From Treponema sp. (GTDB lineage Bacteria; Spirochaetota; Spirochaetia; Treponematales; Breznakiellaceae): a stretch of 52,718 nucleotides of DNA. Shown piece by piece: positions 41,899 through 50,400 of the stretch (the first letter of the stretch is position 1; every line of letters starts with the position of its first letter). The notes beneath the pieces were generated by a model. It was not told the origin of the DNA, did not search any database, and saw only the letters and a program-made list of their open reading frames with translations. Position numbers and translations under genes: made by a program. The stretch spans positions 1 to 52,718 of the forward strand of contig JAIRQN010000038.1 in assembly GCA_031256445.1 (NCBI GenBank). Direction: 5' to 3'.

Positions 41899-43098
41899 CT
41901 ATGTCTGCTGGTCAGTAATTCTTTTGCCGACGTTCTCAAGCTGCCCGGCGAGTTTTTTGTCTGATTCCCTTTTACCCTTTGTGGCCATAGTCGCGATTGC
42001 GGCCAATGCCGCCGAAGCGGTAAGAGCGGCGTTCACTCCGGCGGAAAGCTCCGGCGTTTCTTCGGCTTCCCCGCTGGATATGGATTCTTCCGTATCCATC
42101 AATGTTGAAGCCGCCGCAAGTTCGGTATTGAGGCCGGCGGTCTTGATTGCGGATACCGGCGGATGCAGGTCGGCATTCGATTTTATGGGAGAAATCTCAA
42201 GAATTTTATTTTCCAGTTCTGCAAGCTGGCTGAAGATACGCGCGTCTATTTCGCCGAAATCAGTTTCGATAATACAGCCGCCTGAATCCACGCAGTTATC
42301 CTCTACAACATGAATTGTTTTAACTCCTTCGAGCATATTGATAAATTCCTGTTTATGCTCGGTGGTAATTTTTAAATCGTTCATGTTTACCTTTATGATG
42401 ACTTCCCCCCTCGATTTTACCTTGCGAAGAGCCTGCACAACATTCGAAATAACCACATTGCGCTGATTTTCGGATAAAATTTTTACCACTTTGCGCGCGA
42501 TTAAAAGAACCAGATTGACAATTTCCTGTTCGCTTTCCGAAAGAATTTCCGCTCTTTTATCCTGGGCGCGCTCAAGCACAACCTGCGTTCTTTCTATCAG
42601 GCGGTCTACTTCCGCTTTCCCCTGCGCATAACCTTTTTCGTATCCGTCTTCCCTGCCCTTATCCTGGGCATCTTTGCGTTCTGTTTCCAGAGTCTGCCTG
42701 ATTTCTTTCTCGATTTCAGCGGCTTTTGTTTTCGCTTCCTGCACAATGCGCGCGGCTTCCTGTTCAGCCTGCTGTTTTAAGGCAGCCGCGTCATCATTTT
42801 TTATTTTAGCTTCCGACAGAGCGGTATTGTTCGCTTCCCTGATGATCCTTTCAGCTTCCATTTTGGCGGCGCTGATCATTTTTTCTTTTTCAGATTCCCA
42901 GCTGAATTTGAACAATTCCGCTTCGCGTCGAAGATCTTCCGCTGTAGGCCCTGTGTATACTTCGACATTGCCTGTTTCTTCGGTTTTATCCTCAGCGGGA
43001 GCAATGTTGGAATGTTCCTGATACGAAGTGGGAGAATCGATAATAACCTTATTGTTCGAATTCACCAGTTCACCTGGCCTGAAAACAGCTTTAAGCAT
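41899..43098 (-). CDS. fliH: Flagellar assembly protein FliH
   Basis: 399 residues, longer than common FliH proteins (about 230-310). Residues about 55-150 are a long Glu/Lys/Ala coiled coil with regular A-x-x-x-(A/E) spacing; about 180-300 is the FliH/V-type stalk domain (ILSESEQEIVNLVLLIARKVVK, VEDNCVDSGGCIIETDFGEIDA). FliH binds FliI and docks it to the export gate and C-ring. The last 50 residues are unusual: a short Ala-rich hydrophobic stretch (NAALTASAALAAIATMA) and a basic tail. A GAGGG site precedes ATG. Confidence 0.92.
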   Translation of the reverse strand: MLKAVFRPGELVNSNNKVIIDSPTSYQEHSNIAPAEDKTEETGNVEVYTGPTAEDLRREAELFKFSWESEKEKMISAAKMEAERIIREANNTALSEAKIKNDDAAALKQQAEQEAARIVQEAKTKAAEIEKEIRQTLETERKDAQDKGREDGYEKGYAQGKAEVDRLIERTQVVLERAQDKRAEILSESEQEIVNLVLLIARKVVKILSENQRNVVISNVVQALRKVKSRGEVIIKVNMNDLKITTEHKQEFINMLEGVKTIHVVEDNCVDSGGCIIETDFGEIDARIFSQLAELENKILEISPIKSNADLHPPVSAIKTAGLNTELAAASTLMDTEESISSGEAEETPELSAGVNAALTASAALAAIATMATKGKRESDKKLAGQLENVGKRITDQQT

Positions 43099-43118
43099 AA
43101 AATACCCTCTTTATACCT

Positions 43119-44168
43119 CTATACAACCAGTTCGTCCTCGCCTGCGCGGGCAACGACGATTTCGCCGGTATCCTCAAGATGCCTGATAATGGATACAATT
43201 TTCTGCTGGGCTTCCTCAACGTCTTTAAGACGCACAGGCCCCATGTACTCCATATCTTCCTTGAGCATACCCGCGGCGCGTTTACTCATATTCTTGAAAA
43301 TCTTGTCCTGCACCTGCGAGTCAACAGACTTTAACGCTTTCGCGAGTTCCTGCGAATCGACTTCGCGCATAACTTTCTGAATCGCGCGGTCGTCGAGCAT
43401 GACAATGTCTTCGAATACGAACATTCTCTTCTTGATCTCTTCGGCAAGCTCGGGATCTTCGTCTTCAAGAGCTTCGATGATCTGCTTTTCCGAAGCGCGG
43501 TCAACAAGGTTGAGAATTTCAACGATGCTTTCCACGCCGCCTGCCGCCGTGTAATCTTCGCTTGACAGCGATGAAAGTTTCTTTTCAAGAACCCGTTCCA
43601 CTTCGCGCAATACTTCAGGACTGGTTCTGTCCATTGTAGCGATACGGCGGGCTACGTCGCTTTGCACCTCATTGGGCAGATTTTGCAGAATGGTAGACGC
43701 CTTGTTGGGCTCAAGGTATGCCAGAATAAGGGCTATCGTCTGCGGATGCTCCTGCTGAATAAAGTTTAAAAGGTGCGCCGGGTCTGTGCGGCGGATAAAG
43801 TCAAACGGACGCACCTGAAGGCTTGATGTAAGCCGGTTAATGATGTCAATCGCCTTCTGACTGCCAAGTGATTTTTCCAGAAGTTCCCTTGCGTAATCAA
43901 TGCCGCCTGAGGAAATGAACTGGTTTGCCATCATCATTTCCTGGAATTCCTGGAGGATCGCGTCTTTTTGCTCCGAATCTATTGTCTCAAGCCTCGCGAT
44001 TTCAAATGTCAGAGTCTCAATCTCGTCTTCGCGAAGGAACTTGAATATCTCCGCGCTTATTTCTGAACCTATTGTAACAAGAAAAATCGCGGCTTTCTGG
44101 CGTCCTGTATATTCTCTCGCTTTCTTTTTGCCGCCTGCTGCCGAGCCGGCCATTGATCCTTTTGCCAT
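43119..44168 (-). CDS. fliG: Flagellar motor switch protein FliG
   Basis: 349 residues. After a basic N-terminal stretch (MAKGSMAGSAAGGKKKARE) the usual three domains follow: the N-domain binding FliF (GRQKAAIFLVTIGSEISAEI), the middle domain with EHPQTIALILAYL (about 138-150), and the C-domain with the charged torque helix (MFVFEDIVMLDDRAIQKVMREVD). FliG forms the C-ring part that interacts with MotA at the cytoplasmic face. The start has GGAGGAATAAAAT upstream; the gene is spaced 3 bases from fliF. Confidence 0.97.
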   Translation of the reverse strand: MAKGSMAGSAAGGKKKAREYTGRQKAAIFLVTIGSEISAEIFKFLREDEIETLTFEIARLETIDSEQKDAILQEFQEMMMANQFISSGGIDYARELLEKSLGSQKAIDIINRLTSSLQVRPFDFIRRTDPAHLLNFIQQEHPQTIALILAYLEPNKASTILQNLPNEVQSDVARRIATMDRTSPEVLREVERVLEKKLSSLSSEDYTAAGGVESIVEILNLVDRASEKQIIEALEDEDPELAEEIKKRMFVFEDIVMLDDRAIQKVMREVDSQELAKALKSVDSQVQDKIFKNMSKRAAGMLKEDMEYMGPVRLKDVEEAQQKIVSIIRHLEDTGEIVVARAGEDELVV

Positions 44169-44171
44169 ATT

Positions 44172-45878
44172 TTATTCCTCCGCCAGCCATGTTCTGATTA
44201 GGTTGCCAGCGTCTTCCGGATGTTCCTTTGCCATGTTTATTACGCTTTCCATCAGCTCCATCCTTGTGCGCTCTTCCACAGATATGGATACGTCCATACC
44301 TTCCTGTTCCGCTTCAGCCATCGCACTCTCGCGGAGCATCTGCTGCCGGCGCGCTCTCTCTTCTTCCGCAAGGCGCCGCCTTCTTTCCATTTCGCGGGAG
44401 ATCATCCTGAACAATATGAACCCAAACAGCAGCAATGTCAAACCTGATATAAAAATAATGATTGTTGTCTGCATTTGCTTCTTTTTAAAGTAAGCGTCAT
44501 CTTCGGCCTTGAACTCGGCGGAGCGCTCGAAGGCGATATTCTGCACTGTAACGGAGTCTCCCCTTGCCGAATTGTAGCCGATTGCGTCGCGTATCAGATC
44601 TCCGGCCTTGCGCAGGTCTTCCGCAGGCACAGGAGTATATTCCCTTTCAATGCTGCCGTCTGTAAGGATAACCGGTTTTCCCTTTTCATCGTACTTTATT
44701 TTCCATTTTCCGTCTATGTTTACGGAAACCGTTACGCGATCAATCTGCGGGCTTTTTTCTTCCTGGATAAGCCGCTGGTTGATTTCTTCGTTGTGCGTCC
44801 TTGTGGTTGAAGCCACTTTTCCGTAAAGATTTCCCATGTCCTTGAATGAAGGAGGAACCTGCCCTTCTACGCCGGCAGGGCCTTCGGGATTAAAGCCCGT
44901 TCCTTCCCATTTTGTCTCAGAAATTGACTCTGACAGTAAAACAGAAGGCACAATTAATGAATCGTCATACGGAAGTCCCGGAGTGCGGGGTCTTATTGTT
45001 ACGGGAAAATTTTCCTTTGTGTCAATCTTCTTTTTGGACATATCCATGTCAATTTTAATATTAAGGTCCTTCACGCGGTTGGAAGAAAAAGTATGCTGCA
45101 AAGCGGTCAACACCAGGCCACGGTATTTTTTTTCAAGATCAAGAACCATTTTGCTTTCAAGCTCAATTGTTTTTAGCCTGTCAAATTCCGCAAGACCGTC
45201 AAAATCGTTAAGTATATTTCCGTAATTGTCATTAATTGTTATATGCTCATCACGCAGTCCTTCAATCGCGAATTTTAACAGTTTGTGAATTCCTTCAATT
45301 TTTTTCCTGTTTTGGGTAATATCGCTTCCGGGTTTGGGCGTGATAATAACGCTTGCCGTTACGGGATTTTGATCCGAAAGGAAAAGTTCTTTGGGCGGCC
45401 ATTCGACAATTACATTCGCGTCGTCAATATCGTCTATGGATTTGATATGCTCCGCGATCATTTTGGTCTGCGCGCGGCGGAAGTTCACCTTGCGTTCAAA
45501 GTCGGTAATTGTCCACCGTTCCCTGTCAAAAACCTGCCAGGGGTCTGTCCCTGACGGAATAAGGTCTTCCCTCGCCAGAATCGCCCTCATCCTCCGCGCT
45601 GTCTGTTCATCGGCTACCTGTACTATGCCGTTGGCTGTAACGGCGGATTTTACTCCTTCCTGATCCAGCCTGAACATGATTCTGTCCAGCGCCGCTTCAT
45701 CCGTAATCGGCCGCGAAATAACCGGCACCATAACAGGCGACGCCGATACCCTGAACAGCGCGACAACGCCGGCTATGCCGACTATAACAACCGCGGCAAG
45801 AATTACGCGCTGCTGCATGGTCCAGCCTGCCCACAGACCCATCAGTCTGCCCAATAATTTTTTGAAAAATTCGTTCAT
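44172..45878 (-). CDS. fliF: Flagellar MS-ring protein FliF
   Basis: 568 residues. Two membrane helices, about 22-43 (VILAAVVIVGIAGVVALF) and about 463-485 (TTIIIFISGLTLLLFGFILF), bracket the periplasmic ring-building motifs, including the YscJ-like part (DDANVIVEWPPKELFLSDQNPVTASV). The C-terminal cytoplasmic tail (MELMESVINMAKEHPEDAGNLIRTW) binds FliG. FliF is the scaffold of the MS ring. GGGAGGGGAA lies just before ATG. Confidence 0.97.
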   Translation of the reverse strand: MNEFFKKLLGRLMGLWAGWTMQQRVILAAVVIVGIAGVVALFRVSASPVMVPVISRPITDEAALDRIMFRLDQEGVKSAVTANGIVQVADEQTARRMRAILAREDLIPSGTDPWQVFDRERWTITDFERKVNFRRAQTKMIAEHIKSIDDIDDANVIVEWPPKELFLSDQNPVTASVIITPKPGSDITQNRKKIEGIHKLLKFAIEGLRDEHITINDNYGNILNDFDGLAEFDRLKTIELESKMVLDLEKKYRGLVLTALQHTFSSNRVKDLNIKIDMDMSKKKIDTKENFPVTIRPRTPGLPYDDSLIVPSVLLSESISETKWEGTGFNPEGPAGVEGQVPPSFKDMGNLYGKVASTTRTHNEEINQRLIQEEKSPQIDRVTVSVNIDGKWKIKYDEKGKPVILTDGSIEREYTPVPAEDLRKAGDLIRDAIGYNSARGDSVTVQNIAFERSAEFKAEDDAYFKKKQMQTTIIIFISGLTLLLFGFILFRMISREMERRRRLAEEERARRQQMLRESAMAEAEQEGMDVSISVEERTRMELMESVINMAKEHPEDAGNLIRTWLAEE

Positions 45879-45903
45879 ATTCCCCTCCCGTTTATTTAAA
45901 AAA

Positions 45904-46299
45904 TTATCTTGTATTAATTATATCTCTCCAGCTTTGTACAAGCCTTGTCATTATATTGCGCGCAGTGCCCATCGACATGTTGGCCAGCCCCTGCGCGATT
46001 GTAATGTCATGAACATCAACCGAGTCAGGGTTGAGAATCGCCTCTGTTTGCAGCTTGCTTACCTGGTGCTGCTGACTTGATACTTTATCAAGCGCCTGAA
46101 GCATTGCCTTTTCAAAAGAAGCCGCCCCTGTTACGCCCTGCGCCCCTATTTTTTCCTCAAGCGCCATCAGTTTATTCCCGCTGCCAAAATACGGGCTGTC
46201 CTGCGGCAGCATATGTTTAGGATGAGAGCGGTTCATCACTGTCGCGTAATTTTTGGCGGCGTCCGCGCTTATATAAGCATCGTTACTGAAAATTTTCAT
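45904..46299 (-). CDS. fliE: Flagellar hook-basal body protein FliE
   Basis: 131 residues, slightly longer than the usual 100-115. The C-terminal 80 residues fit FliE: SFEKAMLQALDKVSSQQHQVSKL, then NPDSVDVHDITIAQGLANMSM and the final helix. FliE connects the MS ring and the rod and is exported by the flagellar system. The N-terminal 50 residues are not conserved in my memory of the family. A TGGGAGGGAATT site precedes ATG, and position between flgC and fliF supports the call. Confidence 0.94.
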   Translation of the reverse strand: MKIFSNDAYISADAAKNYATVMNRSHPKHMLPQDSPYFGSGNKLMALEEKIGAQGVTGAASFEKAMLQALDKVSSQQHQVSKLQTEAILNPDSVDVHDITIAQGLANMSMGTARNIMTRLVQSWRDIINTR

Positions 46300-46330
46300 A
46301 ATTCCCTCCCAGGAAAATCTTCTTTATAAA

Positions 46331-46792
46331 TTATCTTGAACCAATGCCCAGCGCGCGCTGGAACATGGCCTTTGATCCTTCTATTATCGCGGCATTCGCC
46401 TCGTATGAACGGGAGGCGGAAATCATATCCACCATCTCGGTAACAATATCCACATTCGGCATTTCTACATAACCCTGCCTTGGGCCTGAAAGAATCGCGT
46501 CAGGGTGAGTCGGATCGTAAACAAAGCGCGGTTCCGTCGAATTGTCTTTTTGAATTTCGGCGACCCGCACTCCTGTGCCAATTCCGTTATCCATCGACTG
46601 GGGCAGAAACGGCGATCTCCAGTACGGGCTTTCCGCGCGCGGCCTCATGATAACGCGGCTTCTTTTATAGGGGCCGCCTTCGCTGGTCCTTGTCGTGTTT
46701 ACATTGGCAAGATTGTCGGATATTACGTCGAGCCTTACCCTTTCGGCGCTTAAACCTGTTGACGCTATATTAATTGAACTGAAAATTCCCAT
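46331..46792 (-). CDS. flgC: Flagellar basal-body rod protein FlgC
   Basis: 153 residues. The rod-protein N-terminus is GIFSSINIASTGLSAERVRLDVISDNLANVNT, with the family's later FVYDPTHPDAI and the C-terminal NVDIVTEMVDMISASRSYEANA block. FlgC forms part of the proximal rod in the periplasm. It starts 4 bases after flgB with GAGAGG upstream, inside the same operon. Confidence 0.97.
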   Translation of the reverse strand: MGIFSSINIASTGLSAERVRLDVISDNLANVNTTRTSEGGPYKRSRVIMRPRAESPYWRSPFLPQSMDNGIGTGVRVAEIQKDNSTEPRFVYDPTHPDAILSGPRQGYVEMPNVDIVTEMVDMISASRSYEANAAIIEGSKAMFQRALGIGSR

Positions 46793-46796
46793 TTAT

Positions 46797-47210
46797 TTAA
46801 CCTCTCAATACCTGATTAATCTGATTGAATTCATGATCAATAGATTGCGCGTAAAGCATGTAGCTCATGTAATTTTCCAGAGCCGCGTTAATCTCTTGTT
46901 CCGGATCTACGTTGTTTCCGTTGTTATTGTATGAGCTTGTGTAATCCAGAACCCTACGAATCTGCACATCCCTGTAATCCCTGTCCTTGTGATTCGGAAT
47001 ATGCTTTGGATGCGTCATTGTCAGTTCCAGAGCCGGTTTTTGCTTCTCGCTGTCCAGCGCCCGCTTAAGCTCGCTTTCAAAATTTACAACTGAGCGTTTA
47101 AAATTCGGCACATTCGCGTTGGCGAAGTTATTTGCTATCACAGAACGTCTTACAACGCTTGCGTCCATCGATCTGTGAAGAATATCCACTGTTCTTGCAA
47201 AAGTATTCAT
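46797..47210 (-). CDS. flgB: Flagellar basal-body rod protein FlgB
   Basis: 137 residues from ATG 47210. The rod N-terminus is VDILHRSMDASVVRRSVIANNFANANVPNFKR, with the C-terminal DPEQEINAALENYMSYMLYAQSIDHEF. FlgB is the first proximal rod protein. I start at 47210 because GGGAGGAAGG lies 8 bases upstream; the longer frame from 47243 adds 11 residues that translate the ribosome site. It begins the flagellar gene set, and a sigma-28-like promoter lies in front. Confidence 0.97.
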   Translation of the reverse strand: MNTFARTVDILHRSMDASVVRRSVIANNFANANVPNFKRSVVNFESELKRALDSEKQKPALELTMTHPKHIPNHKDRDYRDVQIRRVLDYTSSYNNNGNNVDPEQEINAALENYMSYMLYAQSIDHEFNQINQVLRG

Positions 47211-47233
47211 TAAAAACCTTCCTCCCTGTTCAT

Positions 47234-47261
47234 TTTTCGGCAAATTCTGAAAAATACTATA
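47234..47261 (-). promoter_or_regulatory. Candidate sigma-28 (FliA) promoter of flgB
   Basis: Minus strand TATAGTAT (47261-47254), 12-base spacer, GCCGAAAA (47241-47234). The consensus TAAAGTTT-N11-GCCGATAA is matched in 6 of 8 and 7 of 8 positions with a spacer one base long. The leader would start near the GGGAGG of flgB. Confidence 0.45.
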
Positions 47262-47274
47262 ATTTTCATAGTAT
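47254..47274 (-). terminator. Weak AT-rich hairpin after hslU
   Basis: Stem ATACTAT/ATAGTAT (47274-47268, 47260-47254) with a 7-base loop and a short T-run after it. Its left arm overlaps the hslU stop. Any termination is probably partial and would reduce read-through into flgB. Confidence 0.35.
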
Positions 47275-48897
47275 GTACCGGCCTAAATCCTGATCTTTTA
47301 CGATATCGGCGAGCTTTTCATTTACATAATCCACTGTTATATCAATTTCCGTAGGTGAAATATCTGACGCTTCAAAGGACAATTCCTCCAGAAGCGTTTC
47401 CATTATTGTGTGAAGCCGGCGCGCGCCGATATTCTCAAGTTTAGAATTGACCTCCGCCGCGAGCGAGGCTAAATGTTCAATTGACTGCGGCGTAAAGGTG
47501 ATTTTTACTTCTTCGGTAGCCAGAAGTTCTGTGTACTGCTTTATCAGCGCGTTTTTCGGCTCTGTCAGGATGCGCAAAAAATCATCTTTGCCCAGGGAAT
47601 CCAGTTCAACGCGAAGGGGGAATCTTCCCTGCAATTCGGGGATTAAATCCGAAGGCTTGCTGACATTAAAAGCGCCCGCCGCGATAAAGAGGATATGGTC
47701 TGTGTTAACCGGCCCCCATTTTGTGTTAACGGTCGCGCCTTCGACAATGGGAAGAATATCGCGCTGCACGCCTTCGCGCGATACGTCATGACCGCCTCCC
47801 CTGTCTCCTTTAACCGCGATTTTATCAATCTCGTCGATAAAGATAATGCCTGTCTCTTCCACCCTCTGGCGGGCTTCATCGCTGACCTTGTCGCGGTCTA
47901 CTAATTTTTCCGCTTCTTCGGCTTTCAGTATCTCTTTTGCCCTTGCCACATTTACCACTTTTTTCTTCTGACTGCCGGATAACATTCCTACAAGCCCGGA
48001 AATGCTGGCTTCCAGATCTTCCATATTCCCGCCCATCATTTCAAAAACGGGATATGACGGGTTTTGGTTTACAATTAATTCTACCGGCCTGTCGTCAAGT
48101 TTGCCTTCGCGGAGCATTATGCGCAATTTTTCCCTTGTTGTTTTGAATTTATCATTATCGTTCCTTTTTTCTTCCGCCGGCATTTCCCCGGCGGTTTCTG
48201 TATCGTTCATGTATTGCGGGTTCTCATCTGCCGGCTCTGCGGACATCGCGGTCTTTTGCTCTTCGCCGTCTGCCAAAAGGCCGTTACCGGTTTTATCCGC
48301 TGACTGTTTATTTCCTTTTAATATGGGAAACCCTATCTGCAAAGTAGTCCCCACAATGCTTCCCCCGAAATTTTCAGGAGTTATGGCAAAGGCGCCTGCG
48401 GGACGCACTACTGGACCCGGTTTTGCCGTTTCCCTGTGTTTTTTGGAATTATCAGGAAGCAGCAGATCAAGCAGCGCCTCTTCGGCTCTCTTTTCAGCTT
48501 CCTGCGTAACCGCTTCCTGCATTTCCTGTTTAACCATCTGAAACCCGGCTGCCATAAGGTCGCGAACCATGGATTCAACATCGCGCCCCACATAACCGAC
48601 TTCGGTATATTTTGTCGCTTCCACTTTCAAAAAAGGAGAACCGGCAAGTTTGGCAAGCCTTCTTGCGATTTCAGTTTTTCCCACTCCCGTGGGTCCTATC
48701 ATCAGTATATTCTTGGGGGCGATGTCTTCGCGCAGTTCCGGATCGAGTTTCAGCCTTCTTATCCGGTTGCGAAGCGCTACAGCGACAGCCCTCTTCGCCT
48801 TCTTCTGGCCGACAATATATTTATCAAGTTCGCTTACAATTTCTTTGGGAGTAAGTTTGTTCATTTTATCGCCCGCAAGCCTGCTATCTTTCAGCAT
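47266..48897 (-). CDS. hslU: ATP-dependent protease ATPase subunit HslU
   Basis: 543 residues, about 100 more than usual. Walker [16 protein letters not shown] (68-82), Walker [12 protein letters not shown] and the family end DLGRYIL are intact. HslU unfolds substrates and feeds them to HslV in the cytoplasm. The extra length is mostly in the I-domain, residues about 149-250, a low-complexity acidic insert where E. coli has about 25 residues. I start at ATG 48897, overlapping the hslV stop with GGAGGAATT upstream; an alternative ATG 48864 gives the common N-terminus NKLTPKEIV but has a weaker site. Confidence 0.96.
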   Translation of the reverse strand: MLKDSRLAGDKMNKLTPKEIVSELDKYIVGQKKAKRAVAVALRNRIRRLKLDPELREDIAPKNILMIGPTGVGKTEIARRLAKLAGSPFLKVEATKYTEVGYVGRDVESMVRDLMAAGFQMVKQEMQEAVTQEAEKRAEEALLDLLLPDNSKKHRETAKPGPVVRPAGAFAITPENFGGSIVGTTLQIGFPILKGNKQSADKTGNGLLADGEEQKTAMSAEPADENPQYMNDTETAGEMPAEEKRNDNDKFKTTREKLRIMLREGKLDDRPVELIVNQNPSYPVFEMMGGNMEDLEASISGLVGMLSGSQKKKVVNVARAKEILKAEEAEKLVDRDKVSDEARQRVEETGIIFIDEIDKIAVKGDRGGGHDVSREGVQRDILPIVEGATVNTKWGPVNTDHILFIAAGAFNVSKPSDLIPELQGRFPLRVELDSLGKDDFLRILTEPKNALIKQYTELLATEEVKITFTPQSIEHLASLAAEVNSKLENIGARRLHTIMETLLEELSFEASDISPTEIDITVDYVNEKLADIVKDQDLGRYIL

Positions 48898-49442
48898 AAT
48901 TCCTCCAATGTTATCTGCATATTTGTATAAATGCAGATGTTACCTGCTATTTTCAGGCTTTTTTCCGCTATTTCAGCCGCGCAAAAGCCGCTGCCTTCAA
49001 GAAACGCAAGGGCGGCGGCGTAGGCGTAATTGCCTCCAGAGCCTATCGCAAGAGCGTTTTCCGCAGGTTCGATTACATCTCCGGTTCCGGAAATTAAAAG
49101 CGTCTTTGAAGCATCCGCGACAAGAAGCAGCGCTTCAAGGCGCCGCAGGGTGCGATCCATTCTCCAGTCTTTGGCCAATTCCACAGCCGCTCTTAAAAGG
49201 TCGCCTGAATATTCTTTCAGTTTTGTTTCAAAACGATCAAAGAGGGTAAATGCGTCGGCGGTAGCTCCGGCAAAACCGCAAAGCACTTTGCCGTCCATAA
49301 GGCGGCGCACTTTGCGCGCGTTGTTTTTCATTACCGTCTCTCCCATTGTTACCTGACCGTCTCCCGCCATGGCGACCCTGCCGTCTTTTCTTACCGCGAT
49401 TACAGTCGTTGATCGAATCCTCTCTCTGTTTTTATTGTTCAT
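48891..49442 (-). CDS. hslV: ATP-dependent protease peptidase subunit HslV
   Basis: 183 residues. A propeptide of 11 residues precedes the catalytic TT (T12 as mature N-terminus) in [20 protein letters not shown]; the family blocks [25 protein letters not shown] and [13 protein letters not shown] follow. HslV forms the threonine-protease double ring capped by HslU. AAGGAA lies before ATG. The stop overlaps the hslU start, a coupled pair. It follows the recombinase gene by about 40 bases. Confidence 0.97.
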   Translation of the reverse strand: MNNKNRERIRSTTVIAVRKDGRVAMAGDGQVTMGETVMKNNARKVRRLMDGKVLCGFAGATADAFTLFDRFETKLKEYSGDLLRAAVELAKDWRMDRTLRRLEALLLVADASKTLLISGTGDVIEPAENALAIGSGGNYAYAAALAFLEGSGFCAAEIAEKSLKIAGNICIYTNMQITLEELC

Positions 49443-49482
49443 TCATGGTTCCTTTTTTTCGCTCCTCGCTTCGTATTCCCCA

Positions 49483-50397
49483 CTAACCATGAGGATGCGC
49501 CTTTTCATATACTTTTCTCAGTTTCTGCATATTCACATGCGTATAACGCTGCGTGGTAGAAATGCTGGCGTGTCCGAGCATCTCCTGCACAATCCGCACA
49601 TCACAGCCCGCGTTTACAAGATGCGTGGCGAAACTGTGGCGCAGCGTATGGGGATGGATATTTTTTCCGGCTCCTGACTGCTGCGCGTCCATGCTTTGCG
49701 CGTAACGCGCGATTATCCAGCGCACGCCGGCGATTGAAATGGGATTCCCTTTCCTGCTGATGAAAAGAAATCCTTTCTTTTCGTTTATGCCTTTCATCCG
49801 CAGCCGCGCGGATCTGTGGGGAAGATACTCGCAAATCGCGGATTTCGCCTCGTCAGAGAAAAACACATAACGCTGCTTTCCGCCCTTTCCTGTAATTTTC
49901 GCATTTTCCATGCCGCCGCCGATATTTTCCATGGAAAGGGAAACCAGTTCTGATATGCGCAGCCCTGCCGAATACATGGCCAGAATAAGGGCTTTATCCC
50001 TTTGCGGCCAGAGAATTCCGGAACTTTCGGGCAGCGCCGTAAATTCCGCCATTTCATTTTCCCATAACACGGAAGGCAGCCTGACAGGCATTTTAACATT
50101 GCGCAAAGCTGTGCACGGATTATCCTGCCTTTTATCAAAACGCATCATCCATCTGTATAACCCCCGCAGCGAAGAAAGATGCCTGTTAACGCTGGAAGCC
50201 GCCATATTTTCGGCGCTCAATTCCGCGATAAAACTCTGCACCTCACAGGCATGCGCCATCTGCGGCGCAATTTCATGATTGGCGCAGTAATTCGCATAAC
50301 GCGCAAGATCGCTGCGGTAAGCATGCAATGTCTTGTCCGCGCAGCCCTTCACAGCGTGCAGATATGAAAGATATTCTGTAATTAAATCATTGTTCAC
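49483..50397 (-). CDS. xerC: Tyrosine recombinase, XerC/XerD type
   Basis: 304 residues. The N-terminal SAM-like core-binding domain (about 1-90) is followed by the catalytic domain with R147 (GLRISEL), K171 (GKGGKQR), H250 and R253 (HPHTLRHSFATHL), H276 (LGHASISTTQRY) and the nucleophile Y285. All catalytic residues are present. Xer recombinases resolve chromosome dimers at dif near division. No mobile-element feature is seen, and the position between topA and hslV is a conserved spirochaete arrangement, so it is a housekeeping enzyme. It starts at GTG 50397 immediately after topA. Whether it is XerC or XerD cannot be told. Confidence 0.92.
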   Translation of the reverse strand: MNNDLITEYLSYLHAVKGCADKTLHAYRSDLARYANYCANHEIAPQMAHACEVQSFIAELSAENMAASSVNRHLSSLRGLYRWMMRFDKRQDNPCTALRNVKMPVRLPSVLWENEMAEFTALPESSGILWPQRDKALILAMYSAGLRISELVSLSMENIGGGMENAKITGKGGKQRYVFFSDEAKSAICEYLPHRSARLRMKGINEKKGFLFISRKGNPISIAGVRWIIARYAQSMDAQQSGAGKNIHPHTLRHSFATHLVNAGCDVRIVQEMLGHASISTTQRYTHVNMQKLRKVYEKAHPHG

Positions 50398-50400
50398 TCT

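Noticed and set aside
49483-50397. Tyrosine recombinase as integrase of a mobile element
   Set aside because: No attachment repeats, phage genes or composition change around it; its position between topA and hslV is the conserved housekeeping order.
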